DNA of 64,000 bases from Allopusillimonas soli (GTDB lineage: Bacteria > Pseudomonadota > Gammaproteobacteria > Burkholderiales > Burkholderiaceae_B). The stretch is from contig NZ_SDQC01000003.1 in assembly GCF_004153445.1 (NCBI RefSeq), positions 372,001 to 436,000 of the forward strand, in the 5' to 3' direction. Of this stretch, positions 53,619 through 61,751 are shown piece after piece. The notes under the pieces were generated by a model. The model saw only the letters and a list, made by a program, of their open reading frames with translations. It was not told where the DNA came from and made no database searches. Within the stretch, counting starts at the first letter, position 1. Each line of letters begins with the position of its first letter. A program made the translations under genes and the position numbers.

Positions 53619-54206
53619 TCAACCAGGTGCGCTCAACTGACTAATGGCGGCTTGAGAGATGGATTCGAATATCTCCGGCTTGCCCAGGGCTCGTGCGGTC
53701 AGCATTGCACCATGCACGGTAGACATCAATGTCTGTGCCTCGATGACAGCGCTGTCGCGCAGTTTAAATTGCCCCTTTGTTGCGCCATCTTCCAGGATCC
53801 TTGCGAGCCAGGCCGCCAGGTCTTCGAAGTAGCCATGCACTTCGTCTGCCACCTCTTTTGGAATCATGGGCAATTCAGCAGCCAGCATCGCGCAGATGCA
53901 GATGGGCGCTGTGCCCTCACGTATACACTTCGACCAATAGCCGGTGTAGGCTTCGAGCCGTTCCAAGGGATCAGCGAGCTGTCGGTCCAGAGCGGCCATA
54001 CCCTCCTGAGTCTGCTCGCGATGTCGCACGACCACAGTCTGGACCAACTCTGCCTTGCTCGGAAAATGATGATGAATGCTGGCCTTGCCAATATGTACCC
54101 GATCGGAAATATCTGCATAGCTGAAGCCGTTATAGCCGCCAGAGGCGAGCAATAGTTTCGTTTGATCGGCAATTTCAGTTGCTCGGGGGGATAGTTCGAC
54201 GCTCAT
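53619..54206 (-). CDS. TetR-family regulator
   Basis: This 195-residue protein has an N-terminal helix-turn-helix (about 22-46: YNGFSYADISDRVHIGKASIHHHFPSKAELV) and a helical C-terminal domain (about 70-190). It contains a CICAMLAAELPM segment typical of a subgroup of TetR repressors. The 10-mer ACTAGTTGGT stands at 53555 and 54292, flanking the gene, and likely marks its operators. No divergent or downstream target is certain; the DUF5666 operon lies beyond a 450-base gap. Confidence 0.9.
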   Translation of the reverse strand: MSVELSPRATEIADQTKLLLASGGYNGFSYADISDRVHIGKASIHHHFPSKAELVQTVVVRHREQTQEGMAALDRQLADPLERLEAYTGYWSKCIREGTAPICICAMLAAELPMIPKEVADEVHGYFEDLAAWLARILEDGATKGQFKLRDSAVIEAQTLMSTVHGAMLTARALGKPEIFESISQAAISQLSAPG

Positions 54207-54291
54207 GGTGCATGCACTCGTTTGGCTAAAAACACATGTAAGACAGCTTTCGTGCAGACATGTTGTTTATTATATTCAATTCAGCCATTCT

Positions 54292-54301
54292 ACTAGTTGG
54301 T
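54292..54301. promoter_or_regulatory. ACTAGTTGGT site upstream of TetR gene
   Basis: This 10-mer occurs here, 86 bases upstream of the TetR start, and again at 53555-53564 past its stop. The latter is part of ATCAACTAGTTGGT, a near-palindrome of the ACCAACTAGTTGGT type known from TetR sites. It would fit autoregulation. Confidence 0.35.
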
Positions 54302-54324
54302 TGGTTTTATGTCAATGCGCCGAA

Positions 54325-54348
54325 ATGGCAATGGCAATGGCAATGGCA
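54325..54348 (+). repeat. ATGGCA hexanucleotide repeat
   Basis: Four perfect copies of ATGGCA stand in a row, with a part copy (AT) after them. The array lies in the TetR-dehydrogenase intergenic region and outside any gene. It could expand and contract by slippage. Confidence 0.9.
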
Positions 54349-54476
54349 ATGCACATGCTTGTAAAAGGTTCGACTCGATATATCAGCAACCTAAGCCAGC
54401 TGGCTCCTTCCAGCACGAGTGAAACCACGCTGATCGAACAACGGCTCCGCGGCGGAAAGCAACTTAGCCGTATATC

Positions 54477-55334
54477 TCAGTCCGCCGCCTTCTTGAGGGT
54501 ATAGTCCGCCATAATGGACCAGTCGCACTCGCCGCCGCCCGCATCTACAGCAGCGTTCATCCGCTCTCGCACTGCTTCCAGCATTGGAAGGCGACGACCG
54601 GCTGTCGCGGCGGCGGCCGTTGCAAGGCGAAGATCTTTTAGGCCCAACCGCGCCTTGAAGCCCGGATCATATCTTTCGTTGAGGATGTTGGCGCTGTAGT
54701 TCTGATATGAGCGACCGCTGAACAAGGTATTGAGAATAAGTTCGAAGAAACTTCCTCTGTCGAGATCATTGGCTTCTGTTATGACCACCGCTTCGGCCAT
54801 GGCTTCGATCGCCATGCTGATCATCATATTTGCCGCCAGCTTTGCAGCATTCGCTTGCCTCGGCTGAGAACCCATCATCCACACCTTCTTGCCAAGTACA
54901 TCAAGCAAGGGGCGGACCTTCGCCAGCGCTTTTCCATCGCCAGCAGCCAGAATATTGAGCGCTCCGGCGGCCGCAACATTGGGGCGGCCAAGAACTGGTG
55001 CGGCGACGTATGCGACCTTTGCTTCCGCATGTGCAGCGCTGAGTTCTTCGGCAAACGCAACCGAAATCGTTGAGGTGATGATATGCACCACGCCGGGATG
55101 GGCCTGCGACAAAACTCCGGTGTCGAGCGCAACTTCGCGGATCGCCATATCATCGGACAGCATCGTGAACGTTGCATCACCCTTCAAGGTGTCGCCCACC
55201 TCGCCCACCATTTCCAAACCATCGACACCAGGGTTGCCGGATCGGTTCCATGCCCGCACGATATGACCTGCCGCTACAAGATTGCGCGCCATCGCCGAGC
55301 CCATCGCACCAAGGCCGATAAATCCAACTTCCAT
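54477..55334 (-). CDS. NAD(P)-dependent 3-hydroxyisobutyrate dehydrogenase/imine reductase family
   Basis: This 285-residue protein starts at 55334 behind GGAGGAACGTGAAG. It has the GLGAMG cofactor motif at 6-11, the catalytic Lys in the NAAKLAANMM segment (about 165-175) and the helical C-terminal domain. It belongs to the beta-hydroxyacid dehydrogenase family. It is the last gene of an operon with an alpha/beta hydrolase (2-base gap) and an SDR. Which acid or imine it handles is not known. Confidence 0.87.
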   Translation of the reverse strand: MEVGFIGLGAMGSAMARNLVAAGHIVRAWNRSGNPGVDGLEMVGEVGDTLKGDATFTMLSDDMAIREVALDTGVLSQAHPGVVHIITSTISVAFAEELSAAHAEAKVAYVAAPVLGRPNVAAAGALNILAAGDGKALAKVRPLLDVLGKKVWMMGSQPRQANAAKLAANMMISMAIEAMAEAVVITEANDLDRGSFFELILNTLFSGRSYQNYSANILNERYDPGFKARLGLKDLRLATAAAATAGRRLPMLEAVRERMNAAVDAGGGECDWSIMADYTLKKAAD

Positions 55335-55336
55335 CT

Positions 55337-56344
55337 TCACGTTCCTCCGCTGAGCACCGTAGCGTCCAGCCAATTGGTCACCGCGTGCAACACATCATCA
55401 GAATTCAGTTCATAAATCACGCCGTGACCGTTTCCGTAGATGCCGTGATCTGGCAAATGCAGCAGCTTGGCGGCTGCGCCCGCGGCAATGAGATGGTCGA
55501 CGATGGGCACACTGGCCGCAGCGAAATTCGATGCTTCAGCCGTCAGGACAAGGATTGGCAGGTCCACGAGCGCCGGTACGCGCAGCGCCTCAAGTGGCGC
55601 ATTTCGAACCTCTTCGTAACAGGTCCGCGGCGGATCAAATGTCAATGGCGCTGCTGCAAGGCCCCAGTTGAGGGGACCGATATTCGGAATATCCGCAAAA
55701 GGTGGCCCCATGGGCTCGACCGCAACAATCGCTATCACCTGACCAGGTCGTCGGTCCGCCGCCAGCCAACCGCTTGGGCCTGAGGCCGAGTGAGTCAGTA
55801 GAATCGACGGACCGATGCGGTCGAGAAGGCGGGCAAGGCGGTCCGCATCCATGTCTTGCGATGCCTCAAGATCGGCTGGAAGCGGGCCATAACCAGCAAT
55901 GAAGGCATCCATCGCCGCGTCGTCATCGGCAGCAAAAGGCCATTGTGTGTGTGTCGGCAACGCCTCAGTCGGAAAATAAATTCGCCGGCCGTTCTCGTAG
56001 GAAAAAGGAGGCCCCATTGGCCCGATAGTGTCGGTGTGGAATGGTGAGCGGCCATGACCAGGGCGGTCAACCACCAGTACGGCGTAACCCGCTTCCACGA
56101 GCCTTTGCGCCCATCCCGGCCGTCCATCGGGCGTATCGAACCATTCGCTGCCCTGGAAGCCGCCGCCATGAACTAAGATGACCGGAAACGGTTTGTTGAC
56201 ACGCTCGGGCGCTTCCCACTCCACGAACATCGGTCCGCGCTGGTAGGTCTCACCGTCGCGTTCTACACGTTCACCTGGCACCCAGAAATGACCGTGGCGA
56301 ACTGCTCTTGCTGGTTTGTTGTGCCAGGGGTTCTCAATCGTCAT
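55337..56344 (-). CDS. alpha/beta hydrolase
   Basis: This 335-residue protein has an alpha/beta hydrolase core: oxyanion HGGGFQGSEW (59-68), GHGRS (96-100), nucleophile in THSASGPSG (probably S186), and the terminal His in PDHGIYGNGH. The catalytic Asp is probably within VLTAEASNF or the VEP region. No signal peptide. It sits between the SDR (16-base gap) and the dehydrogenase (2-base gap). An esterase or lactonase is likely; the substrate is unknown. Confidence 0.87.
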   Translation of the reverse strand: MTIENPWHNKPARAVRHGHFWVPGERVERDGETYQRGPMFVEWEAPERVNKPFPVILVHGGGFQGSEWFDTPDGRPGWAQRLVEAGYAVLVVDRPGHGRSPFHTDTIGPMGPPFSYENGRRIYFPTEALPTHTQWPFAADDDAAMDAFIAGYGPLPADLEASQDMDADRLARLLDRIGPSILLTHSASGPSGWLAADRRPGQVIAIVAVEPMGPPFADIPNIGPLNWGLAAAPLTFDPPRTCYEEVRNAPLEALRVPALVDLPILVLTAEASNFAAASVPIVDHLIAAGAAAKLLHLPDHGIYGNGHGVIYELNSDDVLHAVTNWLDATVLSGGT

Positions 56345-56360
56345 TGTCTTGATCTCTGAA

Positions 56361-57116
56361 TCAGGCGCTTATGCCGCCATCGACAAGAATGCCCGACCCG
56401 GTAACATAGGCAGCGCCGGGCCCGGCGAGGAAGGCGACGGCCTCGGCGACCTCCCTGGTCTGACCGTAGCGGCTAATCGACAGGCTTGGAATGATAGAAG
56501 GCGCGAGAGCGCCATCGGCGGGGTTCATGTCGGTGTCAATTGGGCCGGGGCGGACCAGATTGACGGTGATTTCTCGTGGACCCAATTCACGCGCAAGACC
56601 ACGGGTGAAGCTTTCCAGCGCGGATTTGGTGGCTGCGTAGACTGCTATACCAGCGAACGGAACAGACAGGCCCGCATTGCTTCCGACACTAATGATGCGG
56701 CCGCCATTCGGGATGTGTTTCAACGCAGCCTGCGTGACCAGGAAAACACCGCGCACATTGACATTCAGTTGCCTGTCTATGTCCTCCAGCGACTGCTCGG
56801 TGAAGTCACCCGCGATGAGGACGCCGGCGTTATTAACCAGAATATCAAGACTGCCGAGGTCGGCGACAGTCTGCTCGACCGCTGTCTTCGCGGCTTCAGG
56901 GCTGGCGGCATCGGCTTGAAAGGCGACAGCCTTGCGGCCCAGGGCGCGAATATCAGCGGCGAGCGCTTCGGCCTTATCGGCCGACTTACCGTAAGTGATA
57001 GCGACGTCGGCGCCATCCTCAGCCAGCTTCAGCGCAATGGCCGCGCCGATGCCACGCGCTGCACCAGTAACAAGCGCGCGCTTACCCGCGAGACGAAGAG
57101 AGGGCATGTTGTTCAT
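56361..57116 (-). CDS. short-chain dehydrogenase/reductase
   Basis: This 251-residue classical SDR has TGAARGIG (17-24), NNAGV, a catalytic Ser (SVGSNAG) and YAATK. The start at 57116 is behind AGGAA. It ends VTGSGILVDGGISA. It is the first intact gene of the SDR-hydrolase-dehydrogenase operon, with a truncated SDR fragment 47 bases upstream. Substrate unknown; related enzymes act on 3-oxoacyl or hydroxysteroid substrates. Confidence 0.92.
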   Translation of the reverse strand: MNNMPSLRLAGKRALVTGAARGIGAAIALKLAEDGADVAITYGKSADKAEALAADIRALGRKAVAFQADAASPEAAKTAVEQTVADLGSLDILVNNAGVLIAGDFTEQSLEDIDRQLNVNVRGVFLVTQAALKHIPNGGRIISVGSNAGLSVPFAGIAVYAATKSALESFTRGLARELGPREITVNLVRPGPIDTDMNPADGALAPSIIPSLSISRYGQTREVAEAVAFLAGPGAAYVTGSGILVDGGISA

Positions 57117-57163
57117 AGCGAAATTCCTGTATTAATTTGCTTCTGTATCACTCAGCAGAGAGA

Positions 57164-57283
57164 TCAGTTATGGTCGGTGATATAGACACGCTTCGCACCC
57201 TGCGCGATGAGTGCTTCAGCGATGGAGAAACCGATGCAGGTAGATCCATCGGTTGCGACGTGGCTCAATAACTTGATAGTCAT
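57164..57283 (-). pseudogene. short SDR N-terminal fragment
   Basis: A 39-residue frame begins at 57283 behind AAAGGAATAGAAGT. It contains DGSTCIGFSIAEALIAQGAKRVYIT, which resembles the N-terminal Rossmann part of an SDR (usual form TGGSSGIGxxIAEALIAQGAKRVYIT). The rest of the enzyme is missing before the stop at 57164. The good ribosome site and upstream operator suggest it was once the first gene of this operon. Confidence 0.6.
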
Positions 57284-57390
57284 ACTTCTATTCCTTTCAA
57301 AGTAAAAGGTACTTGGGGTTGCGAGCGCAGCACGACTGCGCCGCCAGTTGCGCGTATGTATCGGGCAGTCTTTATAGCTACATTAATTAA

Positions 57391-57404
57391 GAACCATTTG
57401 GTTC
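57391..57404. promoter_or_regulatory. GAACCA-TT-TGGTTC palindrome, TetR operator candidate
   Basis: A perfect inverted repeat, GAACCA-TT-TGGTTC, lies between the TetR gene at 57455 and the operon read leftward from 57283. The string TTGGTTCC recurs at 57438-57445, and GGAACCATT recurs at the TetR gene start (about 58079). This arrangement suits a repressor that controls both the operon and itself. Confidence 0.6.
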
Positions 57405-57454
57405 CAAATTAGGCAGCCTGTTTCCTAGTTGATTCAGTTGGTTCCGAATTAAAG

Positions 57455-58075
57455 TCAGGTCAACGGTTTCAGCGCGAGATCAATCACGGATCGCATGTCG
57501 TCACGATCCGCGCCCGCCTTTCCCAATACCCTCATTCCCTGAATCTGGCACACAAGAAACCTGGCAAATGTCCGTTCATTCAAACTATGATCAATCTCAC
57601 CCAAGGCCTGCGCTCGGATGATTGCAGCTGCAAAAAGGTCCTGCAGCCGCCGAAACAATCGGGCTATCCGAATCAACACCTCCTCGTCACCCGGGAGCAT
57701 TTCAGTTGCCGTGAGCACCACAAAGCATCCGCGCAACCCGTCCTTGCCGGACGAAAGCTCGGCATAGCACGAAAAGGCCTCACGAATTGCAGCCTTCGGA
57801 GAAGCGTTGGAACTCAACATCTCACTAACCTTACGAATCGCGTCATCGATGTAGACATCCAGTGCACGAAGGAAAACCCCTCTCTTGTCGCTGAACGCCT
57901 TGTAGAAACTGCCTCTGGATAGACCCATGCCATCAAGCAAGTCGGGAAGCGACGCATCATGATATCCACGATCCCAAAATACGCCCATGGCTTTGCGAAC
58001 AACCTCTTCAATCTCAAATTCGCGGGGGCGTCCTATGGATGGGGATGTATGAGTATCTTTGATCATGGAGCGCAT
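57455..58075 (-). CDS. TetR-family regulator
   Basis: This 206-residue protein has the N-terminal helix-turn-helix (FEIEEVVRKAMGVFWDRGYHDASLPDLLDGMGLSRGSFYKAFSDKRGVF, about 20-68) and a helical C-terminal ligand domain. Starts at 58075 and 58066 are both possible; no strong ribosome site is seen. It belongs to the AcrR/NemR-like branch by sequence. Its operators are probably the GAACCA/TGGTTC sites, so it should repress the operon from 57283 to 54477. NemR-like proteins answer to reactive electrophiles or quinones; the ligand here is unknown. Confidence 0.88.
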   Translation of the reverse strand: MRSMIKDTHTSPSIGRPREFEIEEVVRKAMGVFWDRGYHDASLPDLLDGMGLSRGSFYKAFSDKRGVFLRALDVYIDDAIRKVSEMLSSNASPKAAIREAFSCYAELSSGKDGLRGCFVVLTATEMLPGDEEVLIRIARLFRRLQDLFAAAIIRAQALGEIDHSLNERTFARFLVCQIQGMRVLGKAGADRDDMRSVIDLALKPLT

Positions 58076-58165
58076 TATGGAACCATTCAGTCTATAAATC
58101 AAGTGTAATTTTCCGGGCACCTGAATACTGTGCAGCCAAGGCAGCAATACTGGCTGCCTCGGTCG

Positions 58166-58336
58166 TTATGGAAGATCAGGTCCGCTGGAAGGCGTCGTCG
58201 GACCAAGCCATGGCGCTGCATCAATCCACGCACCCGCTTTTTTTGCAATATCGCGTTTCATTATCAGCCTGGCATTCTCCGCTCGCAGGCGCGCAATCTC
58301 CATCTGTTCGGGCATCACCATGGCTTGCAGTTTTTG
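58166..58336 (-). pseudogene. IS3-family transposase OrfA C-terminal remnant
   Basis: On the minus strand the frame reads KLQAMVMPEQMEIARLRAE then NARLIMKRDIAKKAG, which is the leucine-zipper end of IS3-family OrfA (standard form MPEQMEIARLRAENARLKMERDILKKA). The N-terminal half, OrfB and both ends are missing. It is a scar of an old insertion and lies between the TetR gene and the VapC gene, so it may have carried the accessory genes. Confidence 0.75.
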
Positions 58337-58349
58337 TGTGCTATCGGAA

Positions 58350-58772
58350 TTACTCAGCCGCCCATGGGTTGAGAACTGTCACACCAGATGATTGAAAATC
58401 TGCCACATTTCGCGTTACTAAGGTCATGCCATGTACAAGTGCTGTTGCTGCGATCAGGCTATCCATGGCTGGGCCTGGATCGGGTACATGAAGCGCTGCG
58501 CAGCGCTGCGCAACGGCTGTATCAACCGGCAGGATGCGACCGGCAAAAGCTGGCAAAACATGGCTCTCGAGCCAAGTTCGAAAAATGGCGCCTTGCGTCG
58601 AGTCGCGACGCTCAACCAATAATACGCCGAGCTCCAACTCCTGCACGGTGATTGCCGACAAGTAAAGGTCTGGTGCATCCACACTGTCGGCCCACTGCGC
58701 CACATTTTTATCAGCACGACCAAGGCGAACTTTGCGCAGTTCAGAGACCACATTGGTGTCCAGAAGGAACAT
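58350..58772 (-). CDS. vapC: VapC-type PIN-domain toxin
   Basis: This 140-residue protein has the PIN-domain acidic residues: D5 (LLDTNVVSE), E45 (TVQELELG), D104 (AMDSLIAAT) and D125 (TRNVADF). All four are present, so the RNase site should be intact. Its start touches the antitoxin stop by one base, so the pair is coupled. VapC toxins cleave initiator tRNA or rRNA. It forms a toxin-antitoxin pair with the upstream Phd-type gene. Confidence 0.93.
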   Translation of the reverse strand: MFLLDTNVVSELRKVRLGRADKNVAQWADSVDAPDLYLSAITVQELELGVLLVERRDSTQGAIFRTWLESHVLPAFAGRILPVDTAVAQRCAALHVPDPGPAMDSLIAATALVHGMTLVTRNVADFQSSGVTVLNPWAAE

Positions 58773-59026
58773 CAGGAGAAATCCGCAGGCTTCGCAAGGT
58801 CACGCGAGCGAGGCGTCTCAAAATCGGTATCAGCAATACCCGGCATTGCCAGCAAATCAGCAATCTTCTTGCTGCTTCCAGTAATGCGCTGGTAAAGCTC
58901 GATACTCATAAGAACATGAGCCGGTCGACCTCGGTCAGTGATGAACACCGGCCCATTATTTGCGGCCCGTTTTGCCTCGCTTGCCCCTTGGTTGAACTCC
59001 CGGCTTGATATGCTGGTGATGGTCAC
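58772..59026 (-). CDS. Phd/YefM-family antitoxin
   Basis: This 84-residue protein begins with the Phd/YefM pattern (ISSREFNQGASEAKRAANNGPVFITDRGRPAHVLMSIELYQRI), a DNA-binding N-terminal half, followed by a flexible tail that would clamp VapC. It is read first and shares one base with the VapC gene. Its promoter holds a perfect palindrome at 59051. Phd-type antitoxins with VapC toxins are a known pairing. Confidence 0.93.
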   Translation of the reverse strand: MTITSISSREFNQGASEAKRAANNGPVFITDRGRPAHVLMSIELYQRITGSSKKIADLLAMPGIADTDFETPRSRDLAKPADFS

Positions 59027-59050
59027 AATGGCACCTCGATGAATACGAGA

Positions 59051-59072
59051 ATTGTAGTAATGTTACTACAAT
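59051..59072. promoter_or_regulatory. antitoxin operator palindrome
   Basis: A perfect inverted repeat of 10 bases (ATTGTAGTAA at 59051-59060, TTACTACAAT at 59063-59072) with a TG centre lies 24 bases upstream of the antitoxin start. Such palindromes are the usual autorepression sites of toxin-antitoxin operons. Confidence 0.75.
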
Positions 59073-59181
59073 GAAAAATTATATGCAAGAATAGCAGCAA
59101 TTTCGCCCGAGATTTTTTGACGTAGATGTTCGGACGATCAGCGATAAGCTTTAACCCCTCTTCGGGCATGCAGGGTAGAGG

Positions 59182-60288
59182 TCAGTGCTGCTTAACTCGC
59201 CTGCTCAGCATCGCTAGAACAACCCCACCTACGATCAATGCGGTTCCGAAGAGCAATTGTGTGCTCAACGTTTCACCGAGAATAAGGGAGGAAAAAGAAA
59301 GGCCGACTACTGGCACCCCTAATGACGCCAGGGAAACAACACTAGCTGATAATCGGCGACTGACACTATTCATCGCCCAATAAGCAAGTACGGTTCCAAT
59401 GAGGCTGCCATAAGCCAACAGCCCCAACAGTCGCCAACTCCATTCAATTGCTGGAATGCCCTCCAGCATCACGGCAAGTGCCAATTGCACGACCGCAGCC
59501 AAGAGAATTTGCCAAGGTAAAAGTTGCAATGTCGAAGCTGTACTTTTATGAGCCCGGTTATACACGATACAAATGGCCCAACATAATGCAGCGCCCAGGA
59601 TCAGGACATGACCATACAGAATATCAGGATCATGCCAATCCAGGGCGCTGGGCTGTAACAGCAAAGCCAAGCCAGCTAAACCTATTGCCATGCCCAACAT
59701 CCGCTGTCTGGACAATGTCTCATGCAGAAACAACCACGCCGCCGGCAAGACCCACAGAGGCGTTGTATAGGCAAGCACAGCAGATTTCCCTGCTGGCACA
59801 TACTGCAGGCCAATACTTGCCAGCACAGTGAAAGCAGCCATATGCAGCAATCCAACGTTGAAAATGACGGGAATGTCGCTTTTCGCGGGAACCTTAGCTT
59901 GGCCTGCCAGTGCAGAGAGCACCCACACGGCAAGGCAGGCGGGTATCGTGCGTAATGCAGCGGCCCAAACGGGCGGAAGATAATCCAGAACGGCTTTTCC
60001 TACGCTCCAGTTAATGCCCCAAGCAAGGATTACGATACTCATGAGCGCAACAGATACAAAGTGAGAAGGCGATTCTTTTTGAATTGCCTTTCCAGGGGGC
60101 ACCAGAATCGAGCTGGTTTTTACGCGCTTTCCTATTCTGTACCATTCGGCAGTCAGCGCGCTACGAGTCAAGCCCATATCATCAAGCAAGTAATCATCCA
60201 GTTCAAGCAAATGCCGCAGGTCCTTGCGACTACCAAATGGGCTCTGGAAACCTAATATTCTTCCAAGCAGGTAAGGCAATCTCATCAT
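59182..60288 (-). CDS. DUF1127-EamA fusion transporter
   Basis: This 368-residue protein starts at 60288. Its first 50 residues form a DUF1127 (YjiS-like) motif: GSRKDLRHLLELDDYLLDDMGLTRSALTAEW. The remainder (about 75-365) is an EamA/DMT exporter of ten transmembrane segments in two halves (WGINWSVGKAVLDYLPPVWAAALR and SLGVPVVGLSFSSLILGE). Fusion of the two families is uncommon. A longer frame runs to 60522 but has no signal or family. A perfect palindrome at 60410 lies 122 bases upstream. An amino-acid or metabolite export role is inferred. Confidence 0.85.
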   Translation of the reverse strand: MMRLPYLLGRILGFQSPFGSRKDLRHLLELDDYLLDDMGLTRSALTAEWYRIGKRVKTSSILVPPGKAIQKESPSHFVSVALMSIVILAWGINWSVGKAVLDYLPPVWAAALRTIPACLAVWVLSALAGQAKVPAKSDIPVIFNVGLLHMAAFTVLASIGLQYVPAGKSAVLAYTTPLWVLPAAWLFLHETLSRQRMLGMAIGLAGLALLLQPSALDWHDPDILYGHVLILGAALCWAICIVYNRAHKSTASTLQLLPWQILLAAVVQLALAVMLEGIPAIEWSWRLLGLLAYGSLIGTVLAYWAMNSVSRRLSASVVSLASLGVPVVGLSFSSLILGETLSTQLLFGTALIVGGVVLAMLSRRVKQH

Positions 60289-60409
60289 TTTCACTTCTTG
60301 ATTGCTAGAACTGTAATGGGCCCATATCACCCACATCCAAAGGTGCTGTTTGCAAAGGCAAGCAGCATCTCGGTGTGCAACCAAGCCTGAAACACCCAAC
60401 TTAGCCCCA

Positions 60410-60423
60410 TTGCACCGGTGCAA
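60410..60423. promoter_or_regulatory. TTGCACCGGTGCAA palindrome
   Basis: A perfect 14-bp palindrome lies in the gap between the MFS stop (60467) and the EamA start (60288), 122 bases upstream of the latter. It looks like an operator; no regulator can be named, though the MocR regulator at 62582 is the only one nearby. Confidence 0.45.
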
Positions 60424-60466
60424 ACGAGCAGAACGCGCACAAAAGCGCGACGCCACAGTACCCTCC

Positions 60467-61702
60467 TCATGGCTGCACCCCGCCCGACGCGGATTGCTCG
60501 GCAGTAGACAATGGCGTGTCATCGATCAGCCAATGCACTACTGCGGCCATACACCCAATCGCAGCTGCACCGAGCCAGAGCGGCTCATAGGTTTGAAATC
60601 GTTCATAAATCCAGGCGCTCAGCCATACGCTAAAAAAGCCGCCGACTTGGTGGCCCAGGAACACAATGCCGAATAAGGTCGCGATATAACGCATGCCAAA
60701 TAGCCGCAACACCAGCTCGTTGGTCATCGGTGCCGTTCCCAGCCACAGAAAACCCATGGTCAGCGCAAAAGCATAAGTTCCGGATGCGGTGACTGGCGTC
60801 GAAATAAAAAGCAGAATCGCGACGGCGCGAGTCGCGTACAACCCAGCCAACAGATTTTTCACCCGCCATATGCCGGCGCATCGGCTGCAGACATAAGTGC
60901 CGAAGGCGTTCGCTAAGGCAATCAATGCCAGCGCTGTGGCCGCCTGTTCAACACCCAACCCCTGGCCGAGCATATAAGCAGGAAGATAGGTGGCGATAAA
61001 TGCAAGTTGAAACCCACAAGCAAAAAACCCAAGGTTCAAAAGCCAGAAACCTTTATGGCGTAAGGCTTGTTGTATGGAAGCACCGACAACCTGTTTCACG
61101 GAGTTGGCATCCTTTTTCGTGGATGGGGTTCGCAGCATCCAGGCGCATGGCAAGCTCACCAGAAACAACAAACCCAGCATCATCACGGTGCTTTGCCAAC
61201 TCACTTGTTCCAGCAGCTGCTGGAACAAGGGGACCAAGCAAAATTGACCCAGCCCGCCAATGCCCCCTGCGACGGCTATTGCCCAGCTACGCCGTGCAGG
61301 TTCAAAAATTCTCGACAAGGCACCATAAACCGTACCGAATGCTGTGCCAGACAGCGCCACACCCACCAGCACGCCGTTGCTGACGATAAAGCCAGCAGGC
61401 TCCTGAGCAGATGACATCAGATATAACCCCAAGGCGTAGGCGAGGACTCCAAGAAAGAGCGCACGACCAGAGCCGTAACGGTCAGCAAACAGCCCGGTCA
61501 GAGGCTGAGTCAATCCCCAGACGAGATTCTGCAATGCAAGGGCGAATCCAAAAGTTTCCAGTGACCAGCCTTGGTCCATCGTGACAGGTTGCATTAGCAA
61601 GCCCTGTGAATGCCTAACCCCTAAGGAAAGACCCAAAAGGACCCCGCCTGAGATAACAATCATCCATCGGGATAGCGAAGATGCAGGAGTTTGGTTCCTC
61701 AT
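60467..61702 (-). CDS. MFS transporter
   Basis: This 411-residue protein has about 12 transmembrane segments and the MFS loop motif (GLFADRYGSGRALFLG, about 70-85). The C-terminal half shows RYIATLFGIVFLGHQVGGFFSVWLSAWIY, as in oxalate/formate or monocarboxylate-type permeases. It starts behind GGGGAGTGCTAA. It lies between the LysE exporter gene (49 bases upstream) and the EamA exporter gene on the same strand. Confidence 0.9.
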   Translation of the reverse strand: MRNQTPASSLSRWMIVISGGVLLGLSLGVRHSQGLLMQPVTMDQGWSLETFGFALALQNLVWGLTQPLTGLFADRYGSGRALFLGVLAYALGLYLMSSAQEPAGFIVSNGVLVGVALSGTAFGTVYGALSRIFEPARRSWAIAVAGGIGGLGQFCLVPLFQQLLEQVSWQSTVMMLGLLFLVSLPCAWMLRTPSTKKDANSVKQVVGASIQQALRHKGFWLLNLGFFACGFQLAFIATYLPAYMLGQGLGVEQAATALALIALANAFGTYVCSRCAGIWRVKNLLAGLYATRAVAILLFISTPVTASGTYAFALTMGFLWLGTAPMTNELVLRLFGMRYIATLFGIVFLGHQVGGFFSVWLSAWIYERFQTYEPLWLGAAAIGCMAAVVHWLIDDTPLSTAEQSASGGVQP

Positions 61703-61751
61703 TTAGCACTCCCCTTAACCTGTGTAGAGATAAGGCCAAGAATGAACATGA

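Noticed and set aside
54325-54348. ATGGCA repeat as part of a short plus-strand frame (54205-54504)
   Set aside because: The frame is a by-product of the repeat (MAMAMAM) and has no ribosome site.
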